Below are positions 10,501 to 19,364 of a DNA stretch of 64,000 nucleotides, in pieces (within the stretch, counting starts at the first letter, position 1; every line of letters begins with the position of its first letter). The position numbers and the translations under genes are program-made. Source of the DNA: Pseudoalteromonas luteoviolacea. Its GTDB lineage: Bacteria; Pseudomonadota; Gammaproteobacteria; Enterobacterales; Alteromonadaceae. The notes under the pieces were generated by a model. The model saw only the letters and a program-made list of their open reading frames with translations, was not told where the DNA came from and made no database searches. The stretch is from assembly GCF_000814765.1 (NCBI RefSeq), contig NZ_JWIC01000004.1, forward strand, positions 434,001-498,000. The letters run 5' to 3'.

Positions 10501-13500
10501 AAATAGCACCCCAAGTAAGTCGCAAAGTTATGTACTTAAATATGATCAAAGTCAACTTCAAAATATCCGTTTATGTGATGACGCTTTATGTACCACTGAG
10601 CTGGCGAAAAAGTCATTTGATTGGGTTAGAGCAGGCGTTGATGAGTATGTGAAAGGTGACGACCATCCTTTGGTGAATTTGACTAACGAGTATGATTTGA
10701 CCTTGAGCTCAGTGCCTTACTCAACTTCACAAGACTATGATGGTGATGGGATCGCAGATCTAAGTTATGCATTCGGAGGCACTTCTTTTATTGGCACAGC
10801 CAAAAAAAGCAACGACTGGGTTAAGTCTTTACCTGATTATCAAAGTGCAATAGCTGTTGATGGTGATCGTGAGCTGCCTGAGGTCTATTGGAATATCATG
10901 AACGGCGCAGTTATGGATTACAATCGTAATGGCATTCCTGACTTTATGTACTACAACAGCCAATTTATTTGGCAGATTGCTGAATACGATCCTGTAACTA
11001 AAACAGGCAAGCACTTATTTGATACGGGGATCAATGGTAAGTGTAAAACCATTTATCACCTTAATATTCTTTGTTACTCCCACAAAGCTGATTTAAATGG
11101 TGACGGATATATGGATATTCTGTCGTTAAGTGAAGAAGCTGGTGGAGTCTCCATTCATCTGCGTAATACGCGGGATGGCTTGCCGATCGACGGGTTTACA
11201 AATGCCGGGATTATTACAGGTCTTGGCAATTCAAGCGGAGTTAGCTTTGCCGATATAAATAACGATGGCGTTGTAGATATTTATGTTTCAAACGAAAGTA
11301 AATGGTTTGAGCTTAAACATGAACAAGGCACGATTACTGTTCAAAAACATGATTTAGCCTTACATCATAATGTGAGTCGAGGTTACAGAAGCAAAAGAGC
11401 AATTTGGTTAGATTATAATGGCGATGGCCTATTAGATATTATGGCCATGAACCTAGATAGAGACCAAAATAGGCTCTATTGGAAAATGCATTACAATCAA
11501 GGCGGAGGGAGCTTTTCAGAAGGCATTGATATAGGTCAAGATGAATTTGGTTTGCCGTCTCTTACAGTTCAAGACGAAGGCAGTACCTATAATCAGTATG
11601 TACAAACACTAGACTTTAATAAAGATGGTCGAGCTGATTTATTAGTGCCTAATCGTGTATTGTCTCGATATTCTTGCTGGGATTTAGCCTCTAATCAAGA
11701 ATGTATAGTGGCTATTGAAGAAGCCAGTGGGGTACTCCCTTTGCTTTATGCTTATGATATATGGTCATGGAAAATTCTCATTGCACGAGAGGATGGCGCT
11801 GGTTTTGATGAACATCAGCTGCCTGAGACGATCCGTGGAGCCTTAACTGCAACCGGCCTTGCTGATGTTAATGGTGATGGTCATCAGGATATTGTTGCAT
11901 CTGAAGGATATGCAACGAAGGCAAAAACATTGTCCTGTCAACCCAAGGGGCAATTCGGTCAGGTACATTGCTATCAAGGTAATAACCTAGGTGTGCATGT
12001 GTACTTTGCAAAAGCAGAGAATCAGAACCTGCTTAAGGCTGTTAATGGGCAATCAGCTGTTGAAGCGTCAGTCAGCTATACGCGTTTAGGTCTTAATGCC
12101 AATACCAGTGAAGGTATTTATTTTACCGACAATACGCCACTTGATGACCCAAGGCTACAGCGTGCTGGTGGCAGCAAGACTGTTGTGTCGCAATTGTCTT
12201 TAGATGCGGGTAACGGCTTAACGCAAAGTAAAAACTTTACTTATGCAAATGGTATTTTTCATACTCAAGGTCGAGGTTTTCAGGGGTTTGAAACCATCAC
12301 AGAAACCAATACCAGCCGTGGTTTAGTCACGCAAACGCAGTTTTTCACTGAATTCCCATACTCGGGTATGGTGAAATCACGTCAGGTTAAACTGGCTTCG
12401 AATGACAACTTGGTGTCAGAGTTTTTAGCCCAAGAAGTTAAAGCACAGTGGTGTGAAAGTAATACCACAAAAACCTATTCACCTCGAGTCACAAAAAGCA
12501 TTGAATATCATTATGACTTAACATCACAAGCTGTAAAAGAAACCAAAAAAAGTACATCAAGTTACACTTGCTTTGGGCGTGTCAAAACCAAATCTGTGAC
12601 GCTAACAGACGAAGCGGTGACACGCATACAGCAAACAAAAAATGATTACATTGATGGCAATGTCAGTGGCAGCTATGTCTTACAGTCTAAAGCAAGCTTG
12701 TCTTCGGTTAGTTATGCTGCTGATTATAGTCATGATAATAGTAGCTCAAGCGCGTATAGTTATACCAAATATGACGATTTTGTAGGCAATAAAGCCAGAG
12801 ATCGCCGAGTTTGTGGCAGTGAAACTAGTGTTGCTCATACTGATATAAACGCATTAAGCTGCATCATAGATAAAGACGTAACTAAAACCGTTGTTTTGGC
12901 GTTTGATAGTTATGGTAATACAGAGTCTCAAACTACGTCTCAAACGGGTGAGGATGCGTCTGTAGCAAGTCTTGAACACGCGCGTACAGTCACGACTCAA
13001 TTTGAAACGGAAGGCTATTTTCCTCAATCTCAGCAAAATAACTTATGGGGCTTGAGCACTAATGCCAGCACATTTGCCTATGATGCTATGTGGGGCAAAG
13101 TTACTTCGACGTCTACGATACAAGGTGTTCATACCAACACGGCATTAGACTTATTAGGTCGCCCATTACGTAAAACAACGTCTGGGATAAAAAATACCAA
13201 AGAAAATAAGCCGCAATCAGAGGAAACCGTCTATTACGCTTATTTGGGTTGTCCGGTGGGGTCTAGCTGTGTGGATGGTGCAACGCATCAAGTGTGGCAA
13301 GTTCAAGATGGCCGCCCGATACATGTTGTATATACAGATTCTCTAGGTAGAGAGGTAGGCACACTTAGTATGCCATCTATCAATGAACAGGTGATCACAC
13401 GCACAGAGTATGACGTGAACGGTAACCTGGTATATAAGAGTCAGCCTCATTTTAAAGGGGATACACAAGTAGCGTATGAGGCTTTAAGCGGCTTTGATGT

Positions 13501-16081
13501 GTTAGGTCGCCCAGCTCAAAAAGAAACTTATTTTGGTCCGCAGCAATACACGGTAGATTATACGTACAGTGGACTCAAAACAGATATTACCGTAACACCA
13601 AAGCGTGCGATCACAGGGGGCGTTGGCCAGTTTTCGGTATCTCGTATTTATAGCCAAAAGCAATTATTGCAAACCACTGATGCTAATGGCAGTAGTACGC
13701 ACTTTACGTATCATGCCAATAGTCAGCCAAATTATATTCGCGATGCGAAAGGCTCCATACTTAGTGCATCCTATAACGGTTTGGGTCATAAAATTCAAGT
13801 TGATGACCCAAATATGGGGTCGTGGCACTTTAAGTATAATGTGCTCAATGAATTGCGAGAGCAAAAAGATGCGCAAAACATACTAACAACACTTCACTAT
13901 GATGCGTTGGGACGTATGGTTAAGCGTATCGCAGATGGCAGCATTGCGACTTGGCAATACGATACGACACGTGTAGGTCTTGGGTTTTTAGATAATGATG
14001 CGCAAGGTGGCTATGTTCGTAGCTATAACTATGAGGGGTTGGGCCGTGTTGAACAGGAAACTTTATCAATCGATGGTCACACATTTACTAAGCTTTATGA
14101 ACATGATGAATTTGGCAACCTAAGTGAAACGCAATACGGTACCGATGCACACATTAAGCACGTTTATACTCCTTACGGCCGCCATCAAGGTGATATTCAG
14201 CTAGTTAATGGCATTGAAAAGCGCTTGGTAGAGTTTGATGCATTCAGTGCAACAGGCAATATTACTCAGCAATCATTCAGTAATGGGCTAATACAGCGCT
14301 TTAATTATCATACTAATACATCTTTGATGGAGAGTGTATGTACCAGTAAAACTGGGAGCTGTAATATTGGTAATGTGCAATATCAGTCTTATTTGTATGA
14401 TGGTTTTGGTAACTTAACATATCGCGATGACATTGCTGGTGGCCGCCAAGAACAGTTCTATTATGATCAGCTACACAGACTGGATAAGGTTGATATCTCA
14501 GTTGACACAGTCACGGTGCAAACTGATTATGAATATGATCTAGTTGGTAATTTAACACTCAAATCAGATTACGCTTCCAGTTATGTATACGGTGACGGGC
14601 AAAGGAGTTTAGGTGGTAACGCAGGGCCTAATGCGATCCGCGAAGTGCTTTTGAATTCAGGTGAAAAGGCGACATTTACCTATGATAACAATGGTAATTT
14701 AACGTCTTCTTCCGATGGGGATTTGTCTATCAAGTATACCCCTGGTATGAAGCCACATAAGATCGATCGTAATGGCAATACAGTACAGTTTGCTTATGAT
14801 GCAAATAATAAACGGATCAAGCAAGTACGCAGTAGTGCTGGTAAATCGGTTTATTATTTATCAGGATATGAAATTGAAGTTGACCAGCACAACACGAAGT
14901 CATTTAAAGTGTACGTGGGTAACCACACCATTTTAAGTAATGAGGCGAAGTCCCCTCGGGTTATTCACACCCATGTTGAGCGTCTAGGGTCAATTGCTAG
15001 CATGACATCCGGGGAAATGCTTGGTGCGCAACATACTGAAGAAGCAATGACACTGCAGCGCCGCAGTTATGATAGTTTTGGGCGCGCATTTGATGCTTAC
15101 AAAAATGATAAACTAGCGAGCTTTTTACATACCCGCCGTGGATTTACTGGGCACGAACACTTGCCGGATGTAGGTTTGATCCACATGAATGGCCGTGGTT
15201 ATGATCCATTACTTGGTCGATTTTTATCGGTCGATCCAGTCATACAAAGCCCGACCAACACGCAGAGTGTCAACCCCTACAGCTATATCATGAATAACCC
15301 TCTTGCGGGGACAGATCCCAGCGGTTATACGAGCCAATGCGAGGCAGATGGTAAACGAGTGTGTGACGCCGAAAAGGATGAAGGCGTTGATAGCGGTGGT
15401 AAAAAGTGCTTACTTACAATGTGTCGTTTAGGCCGTATGAGTTTACGTAGTGGTGAGCGTAATGATAATACTTCTGTACAAGCTCATCAGCTTGAAGCTT
15501 CTCAAGATCGCCAGAAAATTTATGTTAGATCTGCCGGTGTGGATATTAATATTTCAGATAAGTATACTTTTGGAGATATGGCTGATTCCATTGGGACAGT
15601 AATGGAATATGCACCAGATGTGCTAGATAAGGTATTCGGCTTTTCTGAAATAGAGGAGGCTTTGGAGGACCCAAGTGCCACTTCAGTCATAGGAGCAGTT
15701 GCAAAGCTTCATATAGCCGGTAAGTTAGCCGGTAAGTTAGCCGGTAAGGCTATAGATGGGGTTAAAAGTGTTATAAATAAAGCAGCAGACAATCTCCCTA
15801 CAACTAGGGCTGCTCTACACGCTGATCTAACAGAAAAAGGATTTAAGTTTAAAGGTGTCAGCCGAAATCAAGGTTATACAACCTATAAAGGCCCTGAGGG
15901 AAAAATCGTAACTGTAAAACCTACTGGTGAAGTGATTCCTGTACGAAAAATTTGGAAGCCTGACGGCTCGGGTAAATTCCCTCAGAGGCAAGACTACAAT
16001 TTTAAGCCATTGCGAGACCAATCCCACAAAACAGACCATTATGTAGAGCCAATTGTTGGCCCTTTCAAGGGGAATAATTGA
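7553..16081 (+). CDS. Giant secreted SpvB/VCBS/RHS polymorphic toxin
   Basis: A 2842-residue protein. Residues 1-26 form a signal peptide. Residues about 27-740 are repeated cadherin/Ig-like modules and one fibronectin-III-like module (about 465-545). The SpvB-type domain begins at about 755 (QLPLHVAPGRNG, MGWSLSG). Seven VCBS/FG-GAP calcium-loop repeats of the type D-x-(N/D)-x-D/N-G-x-x-D lie between about 1060 and 1440. RHS/YD repeats run from about 1800 to 2580 and end in the RHS core motifs GRFLSVDPV and NPYSYIMNNPLAGTDPSGY. The last 250 residues are the variable tip: an Ala/Lys helix-rich linker, then a basic domain of about 95 residues ending in His/Asp/Tyr-rich SHKTDHYVEP, possibly an RNase of BECR type, which is a guess. 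The architecture resembles a Tc toxin B plus C chain in one protein. No TcA gene is nearby. The next gene, 2 bp on, is the likely immunity gene. Confidence 0.9.
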   Translation: MPLYFHSFFTLIIYFFTLFSFASIASEQRYTINEDTSLFIDISGELVTAGASQPIGMVNDVVRPKNGRLSLRNEYAFHTAELTYIPDKDYCGEDSFSLETSVPPEDIDAPISIPWQRTVKVTVVCMNELPRFGHNQLGNITMDQRTTRTVNFTLIDDDHAVSTIDVSAVSSSDINLIPLSRISFSGSGASRTMTIQPVAQYYGEATIRIRATDGGNGSTDKVFKVKVDYVPLPVPSSSSFSMNEDSTLEINVSNIDPTAMGAVENHIKPKHGTIRIQDPLSFTLADLFYTPKQNFCGTDSFSIRTYMPPVDADNLPYKAWEHDIEVEVKCINDPPVFSGFGLANLSMEQGTTKAINFSVADTDSGASAVRVSTVSSSNTALIPLSGIKLSGSGGSRTLEIVPSADGHGESTVTLRATDSSNASVYKSFKVTVNHVPGQIRKTRFVPIINENITIFVPYDGRPSQPGGFSNTASNGYYNISWQSVSGAQYYILEQLVDGVWQEVAGNITSSYYRVQQGSSERFRVSACNDYGCSQSADVIVYNMSESVSFSTQENTSVSIPWSSLGIPFSHAYSSINSVHNGSASILSNGIEFTPAHDFCGTSSFIVETHVNVDTPLAGIESVRVVVDVACVNSAPTIFWGNGITLKPNELQVYTVRVEDEDSPVSALQLTHDALSDSISFVQIHKEGNRFDLTIKADLLAVGSSSLVLTATDGDGGVENATIPITIDTSGESIEVDASLPSATLPDSEYDADLKGQAGVDGGAFTYQLPLHVAPGRNGMQPKLTLSYSSQSGIGNAGMGWSLSGTEGVARCSTNYSIDGYQKNVTYHNDKLCLNGSRLILTSGQYGEVGAIYQPERAPNILIEQFGGGVNSNSAYFVLTDSNGNEKRFGEVVNAREIHTGQAAPYQWLMNRTSDPFNNTIHYTYTELGDAQIGYQKVLSRIEYTGFGDTRGSRTVDFAWENPVGVAFLWGGKFATGAKLSSVTNSTPSKSQSYVLKYDQSQLQNIRLCDDALCTTELAKKSFDWVRAGVDEYVKGDDHPLVNLTNEYDLTLSSVPYSTSQDYDGDGIADLSYAFGGTSFIGTAKKSNDWVKSLPDYQSAIAVDGDRELPEVYWNIMNGAVMDYNRNGIPDFMYYNSQFIWQIAEYDPVTKTGKHLFDTGINGKCKTIYHLNILCYSHKADLNGDGYMDILSLSEEAGGVSIHLRNTRDGLPIDGFTNAGIITGLGNSSGVSFADINNDGVVDIYVSNESKWFELKHEQGTITVQKHDLALHHNVSRGYRSKRAIWLDYNGDGLLDIMAMNLDRDQNRLYWKMHYNQGGGSFSEGIDIGQDEFGLPSLTVQDEGSTYNQYVQTLDFNKDGRADLLVPNRVLSRYSCWDLASNQECIVAIEEASGVLPLLYAYDIWSWKILIAREDGAGFDEHQLPETIRGALTATGLADVNGDGHQDIVASEGYATKAKTLSCQPKGQFGQVHCYQGNNLGVHVYFAKAENQNLLKAVNGQSAVEASVSYTRLGLNANTSEGIYFTDNTPLDDPRLQRAGGSKTVVSQLSLDAGNGLTQSKNFTYANGIFHTQGRGFQGFETITETNTSRGLVTQTQFFTEFPYSGMVKSRQVKLASNDNLVSEFLAQEVKAQWCESNTTKTYSPRVTKSIEYHYDLTSQAVKETKKSTSSYTCFGRVKTKSVTLTDEAVTRIQQTKNDYIDGNVSGSYVLQSKASLSSVSYAADYSHDNSSSSAYSYTKYDDFVGNKARDRRVCGSETSVAHTDINALSCIIDKDVTKTVVLAFDSYGNTESQTTSQTGEDASVASLEHARTVTTQFETEGYFPQSQQNNLWGLSTNASTFAYDAMWGKVTSTSTIQGVHTNTALDLLGRPLRKTTSGIKNTKENKPQSEETVYYAYLGCPVGSSCVDGATHQVWQVQDGRPIHVVYTDSLGREVGTLSMPSINEQVITRTEYDVNGNLVYKSQPHFKGDTQVAYEALSGFDVLGRPAQKETYFGPQQYTVDYTYSGLKTDITVTPKRAITGGVGQFSVSRIYSQKQLLQTTDANGSSTHFTYHANSQPNYIRDAKGSILSASYNGLGHKIQVDDPNMGSWHFKYNVLNELREQKDAQNILTTLHYDALGRMVKRIADGSIATWQYDTTRVGLGFLDNDAQGGYVRSYNYEGLGRVEQETLSIDGHTFTKLYEHDEFGNLSETQYGTDAHIKHVYTPYGRHQGDIQLVNGIEKRLVEFDAFSATGNITQQSFSNGLIQRFNYHTNTSLMESVCTSKTGSCNIGNVQYQSYLYDGFGNLTYRDDIAGGRQEQFYYDQLHRLDKVDISVDTVTVQTDYEYDLVGNLTLKSDYASSYVYGDGQRSLGGNAGPNAIREVLLNSGEKATFTYDNNGNLTSSSDGDLSIKYTPGMKPHKIDRNGNTVQFAYDANNKRIKQVRSSAGKSVYYLSGYEIEVDQHNTKSFKVYVGNHTILSNEAKSPRVIHTHVERLGSIASMTSGEMLGAQHTEEAMTLQRRSYDSFGRAFDAYKNDKLASFLHTRRGFTGHEHLPDVGLIHMNGRGYDPLLGRFLSVDPVIQSPTNTQSVNPYSYIMNNPLAGTDPSGYTSQCEADGKRVCDAEKDEGVDSGGKKCLLTMCRLGRMSLRSGERNDNTSVQAHQLEASQDRQKIYVRSAGVDINISDKYTFGDMADSIGTVMEYAPDVLDKVFGFSEIEEALEDPSATSVIGAVAKLHIAGKLAGKLAGKAIDGVKSVINKAADNLPTTRAALHADLTEKGFKFKGVSRNQGYTTYKGPEGKIVTVKPTGEVIPVRKIWKPDGSGKFPQRQDYNFKPLRDQSHKTDHYVEPIVGPFKGNN
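15715..15750 (+). repeat. Three 12-bp tandem repeats in the toxin linker
   Basis: Three units of AGCCGGTAAGTT (the last ends in GGC instead of GTT) encode AGKLAGKLAGKA in the helical linker just before the C-terminal toxin domain. The units are nearly identical at DNA level, so this stretch could change length by slippage in 4-residue steps without a frameshift. Confidence 0.9.
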
Positions 16082-16083
16082 TT

Positions 16084-16452
16084 ATGAATTTATTAAATGA
16101 TGTTAATTTAGATAATATTGCGTTTGGAAAAGATGGAAAATCTGTCAGGCTATCTTTCATTGATATGTATGAAGGAGATAGTCTTGGTGAACTAGAGTGC
16201 TCATCTGTATACTCCTTTGATTATCAAAACTGTTTTAAAGACGATGATTCACTAGCAGCCTATGTTGGCGAAGTAAACTATAAGGTAATTCATGCAAGCG
16301 AAGTATCAGATTATTTAAAAAACTCCGGCTATGTTTTTTCTTGTGATGAAATTTTCAGCAGTAATCTTTTTGTAATTGCTGCAGAAGGTGGAGAAGTATC
16401 ATTAAAAGTTATTTGTGGTGTAGCAAGCTTTAAGGGCGAAAAGCTTAAATAA
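16084..16452 (+). CDS. Putative immunity protein for the RHS toxin
   Basis: A 122-residue acidic, soluble protein of no family I recognise. It starts at ATG 16084, two bases after the toxin stop (a TTG at 16078 in the same frame would overlap it). A small acidic gene directly behind the variable tip of an RHS protein is the standard layout of polymorphic toxin-immunity pairs, so immunity is inferred from position, not from homology. It has no signal peptide, so the partner toxin domain would be neutralised in the cytoplasm. A strong terminator follows at 16468. The coding sequence is AT-rich compared with the flanking core genes. Confidence 0.7.
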   Translation: MNLLNDVNLDNIAFGKDGKSVRLSFIDMYEGDSLGELECSSVYSFDYQNCFKDDDSLAAYVGEVNYKVIHASEVSDYLKNSGYVFSCDEIFSSNLFVIAAEGGEVSLKVICGVASFKGEKLK

Positions 16453-16467
16453 GCAACTAAGATCACC

Positions 16468-16487
16468 AAAGCCCTTCGGGGCTTTTT
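16468..16487 (+). terminator. Rho-independent terminator after the immunity gene
   Basis: Stem AAAGCCC / GGGCTTT closed by a TTCG tetraloop, followed by TTs. It lies 15 bp after the stop of the immunity candidate and should end the toxin-immunity transcript. Confidence 0.9.
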
Positions 16488-16859
16488 CTGGTCCTACCAA
16501 CCCATTAATAAAACCAAAATTTGGTCGTTATTTTGGCGTAATCAAAGTCTTTTTAAGAAAGTTTGCTATCAACCTTTTGAAGAGAAAAGACATCAATACA
16601 ACAGACATATATGGACACACCATTTATGTCAATTTAAGTAATTGTAGCAGGGCGGTTTTTACTGCCCCGTTATTGTTTATTTTAATACCTTCCACCCACG
16701 CTTCGAAGACTAGCCATGTGTAATAAAGGGTTGCTCTGACATACATCCCCAAAATTCAACCTGCAAGTGAACCACATAAAAAGCAAAATAAAAGAAGAGA
16801 CTTATCAACCGAGATAAATATAAAAAGCACTCACTATCATGGGAGTAATAATTTAAAGT

Positions 16860-16902
16860 CCGCCTAAGATTTAATCAATATTGAAGCCTAGGCGGCTTTT
16901 TT
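16860..16902 (+). terminator. Possible terminator upstream of the orphan rlmM tail
   Basis: CCGCCTA at 16860-16866 pairs with TAGGCGG at 16889-16895 across a 22-nt loop and is followed by CTTTTTTAT. No gene is recognised just upstream, so this may be the remains of a lost gene's terminator. Confidence 0.5.
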
Positions 16903-16962
16903 ATGGCACTTTAAAGTTGACCATTTAGCAGGTACATAACACACATCATCACTGCACCGTTT

Positions 16963-17222
16963 TGGTTGAAAAGCCGAGTAAAGTAACGCAATTGATGATT
17001 GATTGGATAGTGAATGGCTTTGTTAAAGAGTTAATATTTAACCTCAAGCTGCCGATGAAAAAGCGCTTTGATAGCGTGTATGAATGTTTGCAGCTGATCG
17101 ATGATGAATTGGCGCATTACAATGTAGGTTATCAGCTCCAAGCCAAACACTTATACCATGACCGCGAAGAAGTCACCGTACATATTCAGGTCTTAAAAGT
17201 CCCACAAAACTTGTATAGTTAA
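16963..17222 (+). pseudogene. Orphan 3' fragment of rlmM (right direct-repeat copy)
   Basis: These 260 bp encode the last 86 codons of RlmM in frame to the TAA stop, 259 of 260 bases identical to 7124-7383. The N-terminal 275 residues, including the THUMP-like and SAM-binding parts, are absent. An in-frame TTG exists at 16962, but without the SAM site no function is expected. It marks the right edge of the RHS toxin locus. Confidence 0.93.
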
Positions 17223-17515
17223 TCACTATTTTCTAGTCACATGGATGTGGCTTAACCCACCCCCAAAACTCCTCATACGCAGAAGAAATATTTTGATACA
17301 TTGTGAATGTAATTACTTACTATCACTAAAGGTTTCTACAATGCTTGTTTTTAGTTCCTATTAGTACCTTTTGAATCTACGCCTTTAGTCTAATTTATAT
17401 ACAGTTCTTGTTTTGTTTATTGCTACATTGGAAACGTCGCATGCTGTAGCGTGTCGGGTTTGGATAGTGGCAGGACGTTGTGTGACCAATAACAATAACA
17501 TGTAAGGACAGTACG

Positions 17516-19144
17516 ATGGATAATAAAGAACAAGAGTTAGTGTTACAGGCAACAGAGCAAACATCTCGCCGTAGTTTTTTGAAAAAGTCACTGGCAGTCG
17601 GTGGGGTGGTTGGGGCTGCACCCTTGGCGTTGCAATCAACGCCTGCAGAGGCCCGTGGAGAGTATGGGCAATATCACAAAGTATTTGGCAATGATCCGCG
17701 GTATATCTCTATGTTACTGGGGTCTAATATGCGCTTTTTAAGTCAGCCAACTTACATCGGTGCCTGTAGCTCTGCCCATGAAGTGTATATGGCTGCCCGT
17801 GATGCGATCACACAGGGCAAACGCATCACCGTGCGCTCAGGCGGGCATTGCTATGAAGGGTTTGTTGATAATGACAATGGGGTGGTTATCGACATCAGTA
17901 ATATGGACCGTATTTACAAAGAGGGTGACTACTACGTAGTGGAAGCGGGGGCGAATTTAGGACATACCTATAAAACGCTATTTAAAGAGTTTGGCAAAAT
18001 AATCCCAGCAGGGTCTTGTTTTGGCGTCGGGATTGGTGGTCATGTCTGTGGCGGTGGGTTTGGTGTACATTCACGTCAATATGGCTTGTCGAGCGATTAT
18101 TTGGCTGGTGTAGAGCTGGTGGCATTTAATGAGTGGGGTGGTCAGGCTACTTACCCACGTAAATACTTTAAAGGTCAATCTGCACAGGCAGATGACATTG
18201 TCTGGGCGCACCAAGGCGGTGGTGGCGGTAACTTTGGTATCGTAACCAAATACTTTTTCAAAGACTTACCTGACGTACCTGCCTTTATTCATACACAAGA
18301 GGTGTCGCTGCCGTGGGCAAGCTTAGACTATCCGCAATTTGCTGCCTTGATTAAAAATTACGGCGAGTTTTGGACCAAAAATAACGGCCCAGAAAGTCGT
18401 TTTAATGCGCTGCATACATCCATGTCTATGCCAAAATCGGTTGGTGGTGGGGGCAGTATTCGCTTACAGTTATTCTGTGCAGGTAACCCTGGTTTAATTG
18501 ATGAGTTTTTAGATGCTATTTTTTCTGCGGCGCAATTAGCGCAAGCCAAAGTGGGTTTACGTACTTCTGATCACATGGGGATACAGAGCCAAGAAGATGC
18601 ACCGCCAAGGCCCACGCCGCCGGGCAGTTATTTTAGTTTGCCTTGGTGGTATGGTACCCAGTATGCGGCGGGGCCTTTGATAGGTGCCCGAGGTAAAAAC
18701 AAGTCTGCCTATATGAATAAGCCCTTTCCAGAAGCGCAAATTCGGACGTTGTGGGATGAGCTCAGACATGGTGACTATTTAAATCCAAGCGGTACGTTGC
18801 AGTTGTCATCGTATGGCGGACAAATTAACGCGCTGTCACCTGAAGATACAGCGGTGTCACATCGCAGCTCTGTGATGAAGCTGCAATATCAAACCTATTG
18901 GTTTGACCCAAGCCAAGATCCATATCACTTAGGATGGATGAGCAGCTTTTATCATAAGATGTATGGTGAAAAAGGTCCGGTGCCTGATGGTGTTATGGAT
19001 GGCTGTTATGTCAACTATGCAGATATGGATATTGTGAATTGGCAATATCTGTATTACAAAGGCAATTATCCTAGATTACAAAAAGTAAAACGTTTATTAG
19101 ACCCTACCAACCGTTTAAATCACGGCCAGTCAATCGAAGTATAA
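17516..19144 (+). CDS. Tat-exported berberine-bridge-type FAD oxidase
   Basis: A 542-residue flavoprotein oxidase. The N-terminus has a twin-arginine signal (SRRSFLKKS at about 17-25, then a hydrophobic stretch and AEA), so it is predicted to be exported folded. The PCMH-type FAD domain carries RSGGHCYEG with His111 and AGSCFGVGIGGHVCGGG with Cys168, which line up with the two residues that bind FAD covalently in the BBE/glucooligosaccharide oxidase family. A C-terminal BBE-like segment ends in YPRLQKVKRLLDPTNRLNHGQS. The substrate is unknown. A perfect hairpin terminator follows. A small RiPP-like peptide gene starts 220 bp downstream on the same strand. Confidence 0.88.
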   Translation: MDNKEQELVLQATEQTSRRSFLKKSLAVGGVVGAAPLALQSTPAEARGEYGQYHKVFGNDPRYISMLLGSNMRFLSQPTYIGACSSAHEVYMAARDAITQGKRITVRSGGHCYEGFVDNDNGVVIDISNMDRIYKEGDYYVVEAGANLGHTYKTLFKEFGKIIPAGSCFGVGIGGHVCGGGFGVHSRQYGLSSDYLAGVELVAFNEWGGQATYPRKYFKGQSAQADDIVWAHQGGGGGNFGIVTKYFFKDLPDVPAFIHTQEVSLPWASLDYPQFAALIKNYGEFWTKNNGPESRFNALHTSMSMPKSVGGGGSIRLQLFCAGNPGLIDEFLDAIFSAAQLAQAKVGLRTSDHMGIQSQEDAPPRPTPPGSYFSLPWWYGTQYAAGPLIGARGKNKSAYMNKPFPEAQIRTLWDELRHGDYLNPSGTLQLSSYGGQINALSPEDTAVSHRSSVMKLQYQTYWFDPSQDPYHLGWMSSFYHKMYGEKGPVPDGVMDGCYVNYADMDIVNWQYLYYKGNYPRLQKVKRLLDPTNRLNHGQSIEV

Positions 19145-19164
19145 ATTCACTTTACTTGTCATAG

Positions 19165-19203
19165 ATAAGGCAAATTAAGCTTGCTTATTTGCCTTATATT
19201 TTT
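19165..19203 (+). terminator. Terminator after the FAD oxidase
   Basis: ATAAGGCAAAT at 19165-19175 pairs perfectly with ATTTGCCTTAT at 19187-19197, with an inner AAGC/GCTT stem, and is followed by ATTTTTG. Confidence 0.85.
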
Positions 19204-19364
19204 GTTATCAAACCCTAATTAATGGGTTTTTATTAGAATATGAGCGTGCTAAAAAATGTGCACTTATATTATTTAGGCTAATTTTTTATTTTTATTTTAT
19301 TGTATAAGTTGCTGAACTTTAATTGGTTTGTAGTATTTGAGGCGATTTTAATTAGGAGTAAAAA

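Larger units (their letters stand above)
16453..16962. other. 510-bp non-coding gap inside the toxin island
   Basis: No coding sequence found. It contains three hairpins (16468-16487, 16650-16667, 16860-16900) and AT-rich sequence, then the abrupt junction at 16962/16963 with the duplicated rlmM tail. Degraded remains of other toxin-immunity cassettes could lie here, but I see no recognisable one. Confidence 0.6.

Noticed and set aside
16962..17222. Independent 86-residue gene
   Set aside because: It is an exact 3' fragment of rlmM with only a TTG in frame at the junction; no ribosome site and no catalytic domain.
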